This document shows, piece by piece, positions 47,691-56,719 of a stretch of 64,000 bases of DNA. The translations under genes were made by a program, and so were the position numbers. The notes under the pieces are model-generated. The model worked only from the letters and a program-made list of their open reading frames with translations, ran no database searches and was not told the DNA's origin. This DNA comes from Pelagibius litoralis (GTDB taxonomy: Bacteria; Pseudomonadota; Alphaproteobacteria; Kiloniellales; Kiloniellaceae). Position 1 is the first letter of the stretch. Each line of letters starts with the position of its first letter. Location: contig NZ_JAAQPH010000013.1 of the NCBI RefSeq assembly GCF_011683915.1, positions 124,001-188,000 of the forward strand, read 5' to 3'.

Positions 47691-48395
47691 TCAGATCAGG
47701 CTGCCAAGCGGTACATCCAACCCCTTTGGCGTGACAAACATCTCAATCATGCAGCGCGACAGCGTCCAATGGTCAATGGCGAGCTGGGCAGCACGGTCTT
47801 CGTCGCCGGTTTCGATGCTCTCGATCATCTGATCGTGTTGCTCTGCGGCAGTTGCGAGATTGTCGTGCATCTGCGCATTGCGCGGGCGATAAAAAGTGCC
47901 TGCAATACGGGCATGGTCGATCAGGAGCCGCCGCAGGCTGGGGGTGAGATAGATGTTGTTCGCGATCTCGCCGATCAGGGCGTGGAATCGATCGTTGTAG
48001 AAGACCCGGTCCTCGATGTTGCCGTTGTCGACGGCAGCACGGAAGCCGCGCTGCACCTCCTTCAGGCTGGCGATCTGCTCCGGCATCGCATTCTGGGCGG
48101 CAAGGCGCGAGGTAGCGGCATAGATCAGCGGTGCAGCAAGAAAGAAATCGCGCAGCGTCTTGTGGGTCATGGCCGAGACCTGGGCGCCACGATGCTGGCG
48201 CAGTTCCAGGTAACCCTCACCCGCCATCTTGCTCAATACCTCGCGCAGTGGGGTACGCGAAAGGCCGTACTCGGCCGCCAGGCGAACCTCGTCGATGTCG
48301 CTGCCCGGGGCGCGGTTCATGGTCAAAATGCTCCGCTTAAGGTCCTGATAGAGTGCCTCTTTGGGGCTCAACGCCTTTTGCTTCATCCAGGTCAT
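47691..48395 (-). CDS. GntR-family (FCD/FadR-type) regulator
   Basis: The protein has 234 residues from the ATG at 48395, with GAAGGA upstream. The winged HTH (DEVRLAAEYGLSRTPLREVLSKMAGEGYLE) and an all-helical FCD ligand domain are visible. It lies between the catabolic operon and the divergent proVWX operon, and probably controls both in response to a pathway acid. Confidence 0.88.
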   Translation of the reverse strand: MTWMKQKALSPKEALYQDLKRSILTMNRAPGSDIDEVRLAAEYGLSRTPLREVLSKMAGEGYLELRQHRGAQVSAMTHKTLRDFFLAAPLIYAATSRLAAQNAMPEQIASLKEVQRGFRAAVDNGNIEDRVFYNDRFHALIGEIANNIYLTPSLRRLLIDHARIAGTFYRPRNAQMHDNLATAAEQHDQMIESIETGDEDRAAQLAIDHWTLSRCMIEMFVTPKGLDVPLGSLI

Positions 48396-48488
48396 CCTCG
48401 AAGTCGTCCTTCCGAGAAGTCGTAGCCCGGCCGCCAGGGGATGCAAAGGCTTGGCGGACGTTCAAACTGTGTTACCTGAAAATTTTTC

Positions 48489-48498
48489 TTGTGTACAG
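48489..48498. promoter_or_regulatory. Candidate GntR operator
   Basis: TTGTGTACAG is a near-palindrome close to the TNGTNNNACNA pattern of FadR-type regulators. It sits in the divergent promoter region between the GntR gene and proV, about 50 bases before proV. Confidence 0.35.
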
Positions 48499-48546
48499 TT
48501 TGTATTCATGTCGATTATGGGAGCTGGATGACTTGGGAGGTGCCTT

Positions 48547-49629
48547 GTGTCCAGTAACCCTGATGAACCCGTCATCGAGTGCCGATCGCTGTGGAAAGTG
48601 TTCGGCGCCAAGGCCGAAGAAGCCATGCAAGCCATTCAAAATGAAGGGCTTGGCAAGCTCGAGGTGCGGGACCGTTTCAACTGTGTCGTGGGGGTCCAGG
48701 ACGCAAGCTTCAGCATTGCCGAGGGCGAAATCTTCTGCATCATGGGCCTGTCGGGCTCCGGGAAATCGACACTGATCCGCCATGTCAACCGGTTGATCGA
48801 GCCCACCGCCGGCGAGATCGTAATCGCCGGCGAAGACATCAATAAGCTGCCGGCGCGTGCGCTTCGTCAGTTGCGGGCCGAGAAGATCGGCATGGTTTTC
48901 CAGAACATGGCGTTGATGCCGCACCGGACCGTGCGCGACAATGTGGTCTTTTCGCTGGAAGTGCGCGGTGTCGATGAGGCGACGCGCAACCATGTCGCTT
49001 CACGTGCAATCGATGCGGTCGATCTCAATGGGTGGGACACAAAATACCCTGACGAGCTCTCCGGCGGCATGCAGCAGCGTGTCGGCCTGGCGCGCGCAAT
49101 CGCAGCCGATCCCTCGATCCTGCTGATGGATGAACCCTTCTCTGCCCTCGACCCGCTGATCCGGCGCCAGTTGCAGGACAAGTTCATGGCCTTGTCGGCG
49201 GAAATGAACAAGACCACGCTTTTCATCACCCATGACCTGGACGAAGCGATCCGCATCGGTGACCGCATTGCGATCATGAAGGACGGGATACTGGTGCAAG
49301 TCGGCACGCCCGAGGAGATCGTAACTGCCCCGGTTGACGACTACGTCGCCGACTTCGTGGCTGGAATCTCGAAACTCGACCTGATCTCCGCCGGCAAGAT
49401 CATGGAGCCCGTTCAGTCTTTCGAGAGCCGCAACGGCCCGATCGATCCCTCTGGCTGGCCAATCGCCCATCCGGATGAAAATCTCAATCAACTGGTCGAT
49501 ATCTCAATCGATACCAACCATCCGATCATTGTCACCGACCAGGGCAGGACCGTCGGCATCGTCACCAAACAAGCGTTGCTGCGCGGCATTCAAGGCCGGG
49601 TCGATGCAGGAGAAATGACCCATGGCTGA
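48547..49629 (+). CDS. proV: Betaine-type ABC transporter ATPase ProV, second copy
   Basis: The protein has 360 residues from a GTG at 48547. Walker A (GLSGSGKST), signature (LSGGMQQRVGLARA), Walker B (ILLMDEPFSALDP) and the ProV-specific N-terminal LWKVFG...CVVGVQDASFS are present, and a CBS-like tail ends the protein. It is a paralogue of the copy at 15.9 kb; the order here is proV-proW-proX, unlike the first set. Confidence 0.93.
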   Translation: MSSNPDEPVIECRSLWKVFGAKAEEAMQAIQNEGLGKLEVRDRFNCVVGVQDASFSIAEGEIFCIMGLSGSGKSTLIRHVNRLIEPTAGEIVIAGEDINKLPARALRQLRAEKIGMVFQNMALMPHRTVRDNVVFSLEVRGVDEATRNHVASRAIDAVDLNGWDTKYPDELSGGMQQRVGLARAIAADPSILLMDEPFSALDPLIRRQLQDKFMALSAEMNKTTLFITHDLDEAIRIGDRIAIMKDGILVQVGTPEEIVTAPVDDYVADFVAGISKLDLISAGKIMEPVQSFESRNGPIDPSGWPIAHPDENLNQLVDISIDTNHPIIVTDQGRTVGIVTKQALLRGIQGRVDAGEMTHG

Positions 49630-50608
49630 GAAGGAGAACTTCGATCTGCTCGACCCCTTCTCCACGATCGACCTTGACGTGGCGAGCTATGCGGATGGCG
49701 TCAAGAGTTGGGCCATCGGCAACCGTGAGTACGTTCAGCCGATCAAGGCATTCTTCAACGAGCTGATCGTCGGCATCGAGAGCGGCCTGCACGCAGTGCC
49801 GCCGGTCATCATGCTGGTTCTGCTGGGCCTCATCGCCTGGCAGGCGGCGGGCCGGAGAGTGGCGGTTCTCGTGGTAGTCTCGATGACGGTGCTCGGCCTG
49901 CTCGCCCCGAATGCCTGGGGCTTGGCGATGACGACGCTCGCCATCGTCATTTCCGCCGTGATCCTCTGCGTCCTGATCGGTTTGCCATTGGGTATCCTGG
50001 CCGGCAAGAGCAACGGCTTCGAGACGTCGATGCGCCCGGTGCTGGATACGATGCAGACCATCCCGGCCTTTGTCTACCTGGTGCCCGTGGTGATGCTGAT
50101 CGGGATCGGCAACGTCTCCGGTGTTATCGTCACCATCGTCTTCGCGCTCCCGCCGCTGGTCCGCCTCACCTCATTGGGCATCCGGGGCGTAAACCCCAGC
50201 GTCGTCGAGGCTGCGACGGCCTTTGGCGCCAGCCCGCGCCAGATCCTTTGGAAGGTCGAATTGCCCTTGGCGACGCCGACCATTCTGGCCGGGGTGAACC
50301 AGACGATCATGCTGTCGCTGTCAATGGTGGTCATTGCCTCGATGATCTCCGTTAAGGGGTTCGGCAACGAAGTACTGCGCGCCATGGGCAGGCTGGACGC
50401 CGGCAAAGCACTGGTAGGGGGGCTGGGGATCGTGATCCTCGCCATCGTGCTCGACCGTATCACCCAAGGCCTCGGCAAGTCGGGGCGTGAGCGTGGTCAT
50501 CGCCATTGGTGGCAGGGCGGGCCGATAGGCGTGTCCCTGCGCCTGATCAAGCGTGCAACAAGCAAAGCAACAAAACTAGATCTGACAGAGGAGAGGACGA
50601 CACCATGA
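49622..50608 (+). CDS. proW: Betaine-type ABC transporter permease ProW, second copy
   Basis: The protein has 328 residues, with membrane segments and the EAA loop (EAATAFGASPRQILWKVELP). It overlaps the proV end by 8 bases. A longer cytoplasmic C-terminus than the first ProW is visible (RATSKATKLDLTEERTTP). Confidence 0.92.
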   Translation: MAEKENFDLLDPFSTIDLDVASYADGVKSWAIGNREYVQPIKAFFNELIVGIESGLHAVPPVIMLVLLGLIAWQAAGRRVAVLVVVSMTVLGLLAPNAWGLAMTTLAIVISAVILCVLIGLPLGILAGKSNGFETSMRPVLDTMQTIPAFVYLVPVVMLIGIGNVSGVIVTIVFALPPLVRLTSLGIRGVNPSVVEAATAFGASPRQILWKVELPLATPTILAGVNQTIMLSLSMVVIASMISVKGFGNEVLRAMGRLDAGKALVGGLGIVILAIVLDRITQGLGKSGRERGHRHWWQGGPIGVSLRLIKRATSKATKLDLTEERTTP

Positions 50609-51594
50609 AATTCAAACTCCTGGCGCCCCTTGGCGTTGCGGCGACGCTGATGGCGGGTGGCGCCATCGCGGCTGACATGCCCGGCGAGGGCGTGACCGTG
50701 CGCCCCGTGATGGCACCGTCGTTGGAAGAGATGTTCCAGCACCGCATTCTGTTCCGCGCACTGGAAGACCTGGGCTATGAGGTCGCGGAGCCACAGGAAG
50801 TCGAATATCAAACCATCCACCTGGCACTGGGGACCGGCGACGGCGACTTCACTGCGGTTCACTGGAACACGCTTCACCACTCCTTTTTCGAGGAAGCCGG
50901 CGGCGAGTCCGTTCTCCGCAAGGTCGGCACCTTTATCGAGGGTGCACTGCAGGGCTACCTCGTCGACAAGGCCGCCTACGACGAGGGCATCACCAGTCTT
51001 GAGGATCTGAAAGATCCCGCAAAAGCCGCGATGTTCGATGCCAACGGCGATGGCAAGGCGGATCTTGCCGGTTGCACACCCGGCTGGGGCTGCGAAAAGG
51101 TCATCGAGCACCAACTGACCGAATATGGCCTCCGCGATACGGTCTCCCACAATCAGGGCGCCTACAACGCGATCATCGCCGACACGATCGCCCGTGTGGA
51201 TTCAGGAAGCCACGCGCTCTACTACACCTGGACGCCCTACTGGGTCTCGGGCGCGCTGGTTCCGGGTGAGAACGTCGAGTGGCTCGCGGTACCCTACACG
51301 TCACTGCCCGACAACGCGCAGGCGGATACGATTTTCAAGGGCAAGAACCTGGGTTTCGCCGTCGACAGCATCCGGGTCGTCGCCACCAACGACTTCCTCG
51401 CCGCGAACCCGGCAGCGGCCAAGCTTTTCGAGGTCGCGGCGCTCGACATCAACGACATCTCTGCGCAGAACCGCAAGATCAGCGATGGCGAGGACAGTTC
51501 AGCCGACATCGACGCCCATGTAGAAGCATGGATCGAGGAGAACCGTTCAACTTATGACAACTGGATCTCTGCCGCCCGTGCCGTGACAAACTGA
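50605..51594 (+). CDS. proX: Betaine-type substrate-binding protein ProX, second copy
   Basis: The protein has 329 residues from the ATG at 50605, which overlaps the proW stop by 4 bases. A signal peptide ends near GAIAA. VHWNTLHHSFFEEAG and YTWTPYWVSGALVPG match the aromatic-cage regions of ProX-type proteins. The gene belongs with the adjacent MttB and oxidation genes, so the ligand may be a betaine such as carnitine, proline betaine or glycine betaine (inference). Confidence 0.9.
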   Translation: MKFKLLAPLGVAATLMAGGAIAADMPGEGVTVRPVMAPSLEEMFQHRILFRALEDLGYEVAEPQEVEYQTIHLALGTGDGDFTAVHWNTLHHSFFEEAGGESVLRKVGTFIEGALQGYLVDKAAYDEGITSLEDLKDPAKAAMFDANGDGKADLAGCTPGWGCEKVIEHQLTEYGLRDTVSHNQGAYNAIIADTIARVDSGSHALYYTWTPYWVSGALVPGENVEWLAVPYTSLPDNAQADTIFKGKNLGFAVDSIRVVATNDFLAANPAAAKLFEVAALDINDISAQNRKISDGEDSSADIDAHVEAWIEENRSTYDNWISAARAVTN

Positions 51595-51602
51595 ATGCGG
51601 AC

Positions 51603-51633
51603 GATGGGGCGCCCTCTGGGCGGGCGCCCCATC
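51603..51633 (+). terminator. Strong hairpin after proX
   Basis: GATGGGGCGCCC and GGGCGCCCCATC are perfect 12-base complements around a 7-base loop, starting 8 bases after the proX stop and ending 24 bases before the regulator gene. No long T-run follows, so it may attenuate rather than end transcription, or protect the upstream message. Confidence 0.6.
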
Positions 51634-51657
51634 GTCAGCCAGGAAGGTGTATGTGCT

Positions 51658-52626
51658 GTGAATTCCGTAGAACGCTTCGTCTTCCTTCTGATAGAGGACT
51701 TCTCCCACCTTGCCTTCGCCTGCGCGATCGAGCCGCTGCGGATTGCCAACCACGTCTCCGGAAAAACGCTCTACAGCTGGTTGCTGGCCTCGGAAAACGG
51801 CCGGCAGGCAACCTGCTCAAACCGCTCAGTGATCCTCGTCGACCGCGGGCTCGAGCCGCTTGAGCCGGACGACCACCTGTTCGTCGTCTCCGGGCTCAAC
51901 GTCAGAGGGTCAACAACCCGGCCGGTAATAGACTATCTGCGGCGCGAGAGCCGTCACGGCGCAAGGATCGGAGCTATCTGCTCAGGCGCTTACGTGCTGG
52001 CCATGGCCGGTCTGCTTGACGGCAAGCCCTGTGCGCTGCACTGGGACTATCACGACGCCTTCGTCGAGGATTTTCCCGACGTGACCCTGCGCCGCAGCGT
52101 CTTTGTTGCCGACAAGCGGGTGATGACCTCGTCGGGCGGACCGGCGGCCTCGGACATGATGCTGCACCTGATCGCCCAGGAACACGGTGCCGACTTCGCC
52201 ATCGAGGTGGCCAATCAGATGGTCTACAACGCGGTACGCAGCAACGAAGATGTCCAGCGGTTCTCGCTCAACGGACGCATCGGGGTCAATGAGAAGTTGA
52301 AGCTGGCGGTCCGGCTGATGGAACAGAATCTGGAGATGCCGCTCTCGACCCACGAACTCGCCGACGCGGCCGGCATATCGGCACGCCAGCTTGAACGCCT
52401 TTTCGGCAAGCACCTCCATGCCTCACCGAAGCAATACTATATCGAGTTGCGACTAAATCGCGCGCGCAATCTGCTGATGCAGACCGATGCTTCGGTCACC
52501 GAGGTGGCCTTGAGCTGCGGCTTTACCAGCCATGCCCATTTTACCCGGCGCTATAAGCAAGCCTATGGCGTGACACCGCACACAGTGCGCGCGCCGACGC
52601 TTCTAAGCGCCTCGCCGCATCGCTGA
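51658..52626 (+). CDS. GlxA-family regulator (GATase1-like plus AraC HTH)
   Basis: The protein has 322 residues from the GTG at 51658, with AGGAAGG upstream; the frame is open back to 51595. The N-terminal domain is DJ-1/PfpI-like (FVFLLIEDFSHLAFACAIEP ... GAICSGAYVLAMAGLL), and the C-terminus has two AraC HTH motifs (LADAAGISARQLERLF, VALSCGFTSHAHFTRRYK). GbdR and CdhR, which activate glycine betaine and carnitine catabolism, have this layout. It follows the importer genes and probably activates the locus. Confidence 0.88.
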   Translation: MNSVERFVFLLIEDFSHLAFACAIEPLRIANHVSGKTLYSWLLASENGRQATCSNRSVILVDRGLEPLEPDDHLFVVSGLNVRGSTTRPVIDYLRRESRHGARIGAICSGAYVLAMAGLLDGKPCALHWDYHDAFVEDFPDVTLRRSVFVADKRVMTSSGGPAASDMMLHLIAQEHGADFAIEVANQMVYNAVRSNEDVQRFSLNGRIGVNEKLKLAVRLMEQNLEMPLSTHELADAAGISARQLERLFGKHLHASPKQYYIELRLNRARNLLMQTDASVTEVALSCGFTSHAHFTRRYKQAYGVTPHTVRAPTLLSASPHR

Positions 52627-52629
52627 GCC

Positions 52630-52650
52630 ATCGGGACCAGACCTCCCGAT
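52630..52650 (+). terminator. Hairpin after the GlxA regulator
   Basis: ATCGGGA and TCCCGAT are perfect 7-base complements around CCAGACC, 4 bases after the stop codon. No T-run follows, so termination strength is unclear. Confidence 0.35.
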
Positions 52651-52970
52651 CCGCGATCTGCAGCAGCCAAGGTGCATTTCCCATGAACTATGCGAACACA
52701 TGAGACTGAACCGTCCCGGGATTTCTGGAGGCTCCAACTCCTGAGTAGGATGGAGCATCATGAGCAAGACGACGAACAAATAATCTCCCGACGTCCGAAA
52801 ATGCGATGTTCGCATGGTTCTGGACAATCCCGGGCAGCATGAACACGCCCCTTCCCGTCGCTGATCGGTCGGCCCAAGACCAGTCCGTTGACCAAGGACA
52901 TGCCGACAAAAAAATGGCGCCGCAAGGCACCATCAAAGTTTCAGGGAGAGACTTTCTGTTCTTGTTGTCG
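52651..52970. other. Intergenic stretch between convergent genes
   Basis: About 320 bases between the GlxA regulator and dhaL. No gene, IS end or repeat was recognised. Confidence 0.4.
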
Positions 52971-53579
52971 CTAACCGTCATCGAAGCATTGGATCAGACG
53001 CAAAAATGCGACCATCCCGGGATCGTCCATCCCGATGGTCCGGTCGCCGAAGATGCGCGCCCGGCCAATCCGGTTCGGCTTGTCACGAAATGCGTCGAGC
53101 GCGTCGCTCGCTGCCTTCAGCGCAGCCTCTTGCAGGCCATTTGGCGTATTCTGTTCCCGCGTCGCCGCGATAACCGCATCCGTCGAATCGAGAAGTGTCT
53201 TGTCACCCAGAGACGCCCCGCCGCGCAGGATCATCGCCTCCTGCGCCGACGCCAGTAGTTCTGGAAAACGTGACCATTCGACGTCACTTTCACCCTTCGC
53301 CTGCTTCCCGGCTGCCATGAGGGCCGTAGCCATGAGCGTCCCGAAACTTGACCCGCTGACCTGAGTCATCGCTTTTGCACAGCCGAACAATGCCATCCCG
53401 ACGTCGTCGGGCAGTGTGTCGGCGACTTTGGCCATGTTGTGGAAGCCGTTGATCAGCGTGACACCGAGGTCACCGTCGCCAAGGCGTCCGTCCAACTCGT
53501 TCATTTCGGGCCCGATCGTATCGATCTTCGACTGCACACGGGCAATGCCCCGTCGCAGCGTTTCGGTCGTCAACGCCAT
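52971..53579 (-). CDS. dhaL: Dihydroxyacetone kinase-type subunit DhaL
   Basis: The protein has 202 residues from the ATG at 53579, which overlaps the stop of dhaK by 1 base. It has the DhaL nucleotide/Mg site (ELDGRLGDGDLGVTL) and the loop GSSFGTLM...GGASLGDKTLLDS. It binds ADP or ATP and transfers phosphate to the ketose bound by DhaK. There is no DhaM, so the phosphate donor is probably ATP. The substrate may be a ketose other than dihydroxyacetone. Confidence 0.9.
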   Translation of the reverse strand: MALTTETLRRGIARVQSKIDTIGPEMNELDGRLGDGDLGVTLINGFHNMAKVADTLPDDVGMALFGCAKAMTQVSGSSFGTLMATALMAAGKQAKGESDVEWSRFPELLASAQEAMILRGGASLGDKTLLDSTDAVIAATREQNTPNGLQEAALKAASDALDAFRDKPNRIGRARIFGDRTIGMDDPGMVAFLRLIQCFDDG

Positions 53580-54577
53580 TAGAGGTTTCTCCAAAATGGA
53601 CAGTCGGCGGGCACGGAGAGCAGCTGCTCCAACTCACCATCCAGCTTCATGATAGTGACCGAGGCGCCCGCCATTTCCATCGACGTGGCATAGTTGCCGA
53701 CCATCGGGTGCACGATCTCGACGCCTGCGTTGCTCATCCTCTTGTGCAGGCGGCGGTAAATGAGGAAAAGCTCCTCGACCGGTGTCGCCCCAAGACCATT
53801 GACCAGAACCGACACCCTGTCCCCCTGTCCAAGCGGTCGATCGCGGTCGAGATGGTCGAGTAGCGTGTCGGTCACCGCGTCCACCGGCTGGAGCGGACCG
53901 CGCCATACCCCGGGCTCGCCGTGGATGCCCATACCGATCTCAATTTCCATGTCGCCGATCTCGAAGGTCGGTTTCCCCGCCTGCGGGACAGTGCAGGACG
54001 ACATTGCGACGCCGATACTTCGACAAGCGTTTGAGGCTTTCTGGGCGGCAGCAGTCGTCGCCGCAAGATCCATGCCTGCCTTAGCGGCTGCACCCGCGAT
54101 CTTGAACACATAGACCAGTCCAGCGACGCCGCGCCGCTTCTCGGCTTCGTCGGGACCTGCGCTGGCCACGTCGTCGGACACGATTACCCTCGCCGTCGCG
54201 ATGTCCTCCATCTCCGCCATCTCGCAGGTCATGTCAAAATTCATCCGATCACCGCCGTAGTTGCCGACGATGCACAGCACTCCAGCACCGGTATCTGCGA
54301 AGCGCACCGCTTCCAGCATCGGGTTCATATCGGGGGACGCAAAGACGTCGCCCACCGCGCAGGCATCCAAAAGACCGTCACCCACGTAGCCAGCGAATAC
54401 GGGGATATGGCCGAAGCCGCCGCCCGAAACCACGCCGACCTTGCCCTTGGCTGCCCGTGTCCGGCGAAGGATGCGGGCTGTCTCACCATCGACCGCGTAG
54501 ACATCCGGATAGGCCAGGCACATACCGGCCACCACTTCATCCACGTAGTTGGATGGATCGTTGATCAGCTTCTTTAT
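53579..54577 (-). CDS. dhaK: Dihydroxyacetone kinase-type subunit DhaK, probable ATA start
   Basis: The protein has about 332 residues. It has the GGGFGHIPVFAGYVGDGLLDA loop and the substrate-binding His in MGIHGEPG. The family N-terminus K-K-L-I-N-D-P-S-N-Y-V-D-E lies before the first usual start codon (GTG at 54544). Upstream to an in-frame TGA there is no ATG, GTG or TTG; the codon in the Met position is ATA at 54577, with AAAGGCGG 6-7 bases before it. The start is therefore either ATA, or GTG at 54544 with a shortened N-terminus. It is divergent from the IclR regulator. Confidence 0.85.
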   Translation of the reverse strand: MKKLINDPSNYVDEVVAGMCLAYPDVYAVDGETARILRRTRAAKGKVGVVSGGGFGHIPVFAGYVGDGLLDACAVGDVFASPDMNPMLEAVRFADTGAGVLCIVGNYGGDRMNFDMTCEMAEMEDIATARVIVSDDVASAGPDEAEKRRGVAGLVYVFKIAGAAAKAGMDLAATTAAAQKASNACRSIGVAMSSCTVPQAGKPTFEIGDMEIEIGMGIHGEPGVWRGPLQPVDAVTDTLLDHLDRDRPLGQGDRVSVLVNGLGATPVEELFLIYRRLHKRMSNAGVEIVHPMVGNYATSMEMAGASVTIMKLDGELEQLLSVPADCPFWRNL

Positions 54578-54749
54578 CGGATGCCGCCTTTCGCAAGAGT
54601 TTTGTTTTACGGAACTTCTTTTTCAAATTACAGTATAACCCGCCACCCCACGTCAAGCGAAAACAGGAATTTGCATTGCGCCAACCGGCGACCTATACCG
54701 AGTTGGATGGCCGGCAGAGCCTTTGGCGAACTTGGGAGGACAATCACGC

Positions 54750-55529
54750 ATGCGAAGTTCGATCGTCGAGAAACTCGTCGCGGTTCTGACACTGGTCAGC
54801 GAAGCGAAGAGGCCTCCGACCTTCTCCGAACTCGTCTCGATCAGCGGCTTCAACAAGAGCACAACGCACCGCCTTCTGGCGCTGGCGGTCGAGGCCCAGC
54901 TGCTCCAGTTCGACAAGGAGCGCAAGGCCTATCTGTTGGGGTCGAAAATCTTCGACATGGTACGAAACGCCTACAATGGCTACGACATCCAGATCATCGC
55001 GCTGGGTGAGATGATGCGCCTGCACGAACTGATCGAAGAGAACGTGACCATCGGCGTGCCCGCAGGACCCGACACCATCTACCTGCGCGTGCTTGAGGCC
55101 AAGAAACCGATGGGAACCGCCCATCGCCCCGGCATGCGCGAGCCGTTCCACTGCTCGGCGTCCGGCAAGGCCTTACTGGCCTTCATGCCTGATCGGGTCA
55201 TCGATGCGAAACTCGCGGCGCATGACTTCGAACGGTTCACCGACAACACGATCACCACGCCGGAGGCATACAAGCAGGCGCTCGAAATCGTGCGCAACAC
55301 CGGCTTCGGAACCAACGACCGCGAGGAATACGACCACCTTGTCGGCATCTCGGCCCCGATCTTCAACTTCATCGGCGAGCCCATTGCGGTGCTGAACATC
55401 TGGACCCTGCACCACCGCCAATCGATTGCCCAACTGTCGACATGGTCGGATGAACTGATAGCCTCAGCCGCCCGCGTTACCGAACTGATCGGCGGGGCGG
55501 CGCCATCGACCGAGAGCTTGCGAAACTGA
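54750..55529 (+). CDS. IclR-family regulator
   Basis: The protein has 259 residues from the ATG at 54750, with GGGAGG upstream. The N-terminal winged HTH (TFSELVSISGFNKSTTHRLLALA) and a GAF-like effector domain (PFHCSASGKALLAFMP) are visible. It is divergent from dhaK and next to the amidohydrolase cluster, and likely controls these. Confidence 0.9.
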   Translation: MRSSIVEKLVAVLTLVSEAKRPPTFSELVSISGFNKSTTHRLLALAVEAQLLQFDKERKAYLLGSKIFDMVRNAYNGYDIQIIALGEMMRLHELIEENVTIGVPAGPDTIYLRVLEAKKPMGTAHRPGMREPFHCSASGKALLAFMPDRVIDAKLAAHDFERFTDNTITTPEAYKQALEIVRNTGFGTNDREEYDHLVGISAPIFNFIGEPIAVLNIWTLHHRQSIAQLSTWSDELIASAARVTELIGGAAPSTESLRN

Positions 55530-55693
55530 TCCCCGATCCGGGCCTTGAAGGTCTCGTCGTTTTTCCGCACCCGAGGCGATCCCGATACGATGCAGGCAGT
55601 TCTTGCGCCTCACGTCGCCACCACCACTTGATCCGGCAATCGCTGCCTAGCCCGCCGGCTCTAAATAGCTATTCCGCAACGAGTACCAGATGA

Positions 55694-56719
55694 TCAACGG
55701 TCGTGGCCGAGTTCGGTCTTTGTCTTAGCGTCCGACCGATCTCGCCTCGAAGTTTTTCCATTGAAGACGGAATGGAGACTGGATTCAAGCCAAGCCAAGT
55801 CTTCGCCCGACTCTTTTGCTATCATCACGAATTTGCATTTGTTGTCTGGCTGCACGTTCTTTTGGCCAAATTTCTCCAGAGTTGCGCGCGTTGATACCAG
55901 GTTGAAGAGAAGCAAGGTTGTAGGATCTTCGATAAAGCGAACCAATCCTTTTGCGCGAAAGCAAAAGCGCGGCAGCATAGCGGCGAAGTTTTCGAAGGCC
56001 GCACGGTGGATGCAGCCCTTTGTGGATACCGAGAAAGAGGTGTAGGCCGCCGCATGATCGCTCCGCGCGCCGGCATCCGTGGGACAGAAGTCATCTCGGC
56101 GAGATATCTGCGGACCAAAAACCAGGTCCTCGTCCACCTTGCCGAAGTCCGCTTCAATAGCGGGGATAGCTTCCGTCGCGTCAGAAATCAGATCTCTTAG
56201 TCTGATAACTGCTCGCGATTCGGCTAGATCGGACTTGTTGAGAACCAGAATGTCGGCACACGCGGCATGCTCGATGATCATTTCACGATGCTCAAACCCC
56301 ATATCAAAGAAGTTGGCCGCGTCCAGCATGTAGACATGGGCATCGAACCGCCCGATGCCCGCGTTTTCCAGCGCAACGAGACTTGCCCCCATCTGGCGTG
56401 GGTCGGCGACACCGCTGATCTCGACCACGATCACGTCCGGTGCGGCATTGCCTTGCAGAAACGCAGTAATCGTGCGCACGAAGTCGTCATTCAATGTGCA
56501 GCAAACGCAGCCGTTCCTGAACGAAATCTTGCTCTCGTCCTCGGTCTCGATTAGGTCACGATCCAGATTGATCGCCCCGAAATCGTTGACGAAGACAGCC
56601 AGCTTCCGACCGTTCGCGCGCACGAGAAGGTGGTTGATCAGACTTGTTTTTCCAGCGCCCAAAAATCCGCCGATCAGGACGATGGGCACTCGCGCGCCGT
56701 TTGGTGCGGCTTTGTTCAT
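55694..56719 (-). CDS. CobW-family (G3E) GTPase, first copy
   Basis: The protein has 341 residues. Walker A (GGFLGAGKT, 17-25), the metal-binding C-x-C-C motif (GCVCC, 70-74), Walker B region (VIVVEISGVADP) and NKSD (LVLNKSDLAE) mark the COG0523 G3E GTPases, which deliver metal ions to client enzymes. The start overlaps the stop of the amidohydrolase gene by 4 bases, which suggests that the amidohydrolase is its client. Confidence 0.9.
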   Translation of the reverse strand: MNKAAPNGARVPIVLIGGFLGAGKTSLINHLLVRANGRKLAVFVNDFGAINLDRDLIETEDESKISFRNGCVCCTLNDDFVRTITAFLQGNAAPDVIVVEISGVADPRQMGASLVALENAGIGRFDAHVYMLDAANFFDMGFEHREMIIEHAACADILVLNKSDLAESRAVIRLRDLISDATEAIPAIEADFGKVDEDLVFGPQISRRDDFCPTDAGARSDHAAAYTSFSVSTKGCIHRAAFENFAAMLPRFCFRAKGLVRFIEDPTTLLLFNLVSTRATLEKFGQKNVQPDNKCKFVMIAKESGEDLAWLESSLHSVFNGKTSRRDRSDAKTKTELGHDR

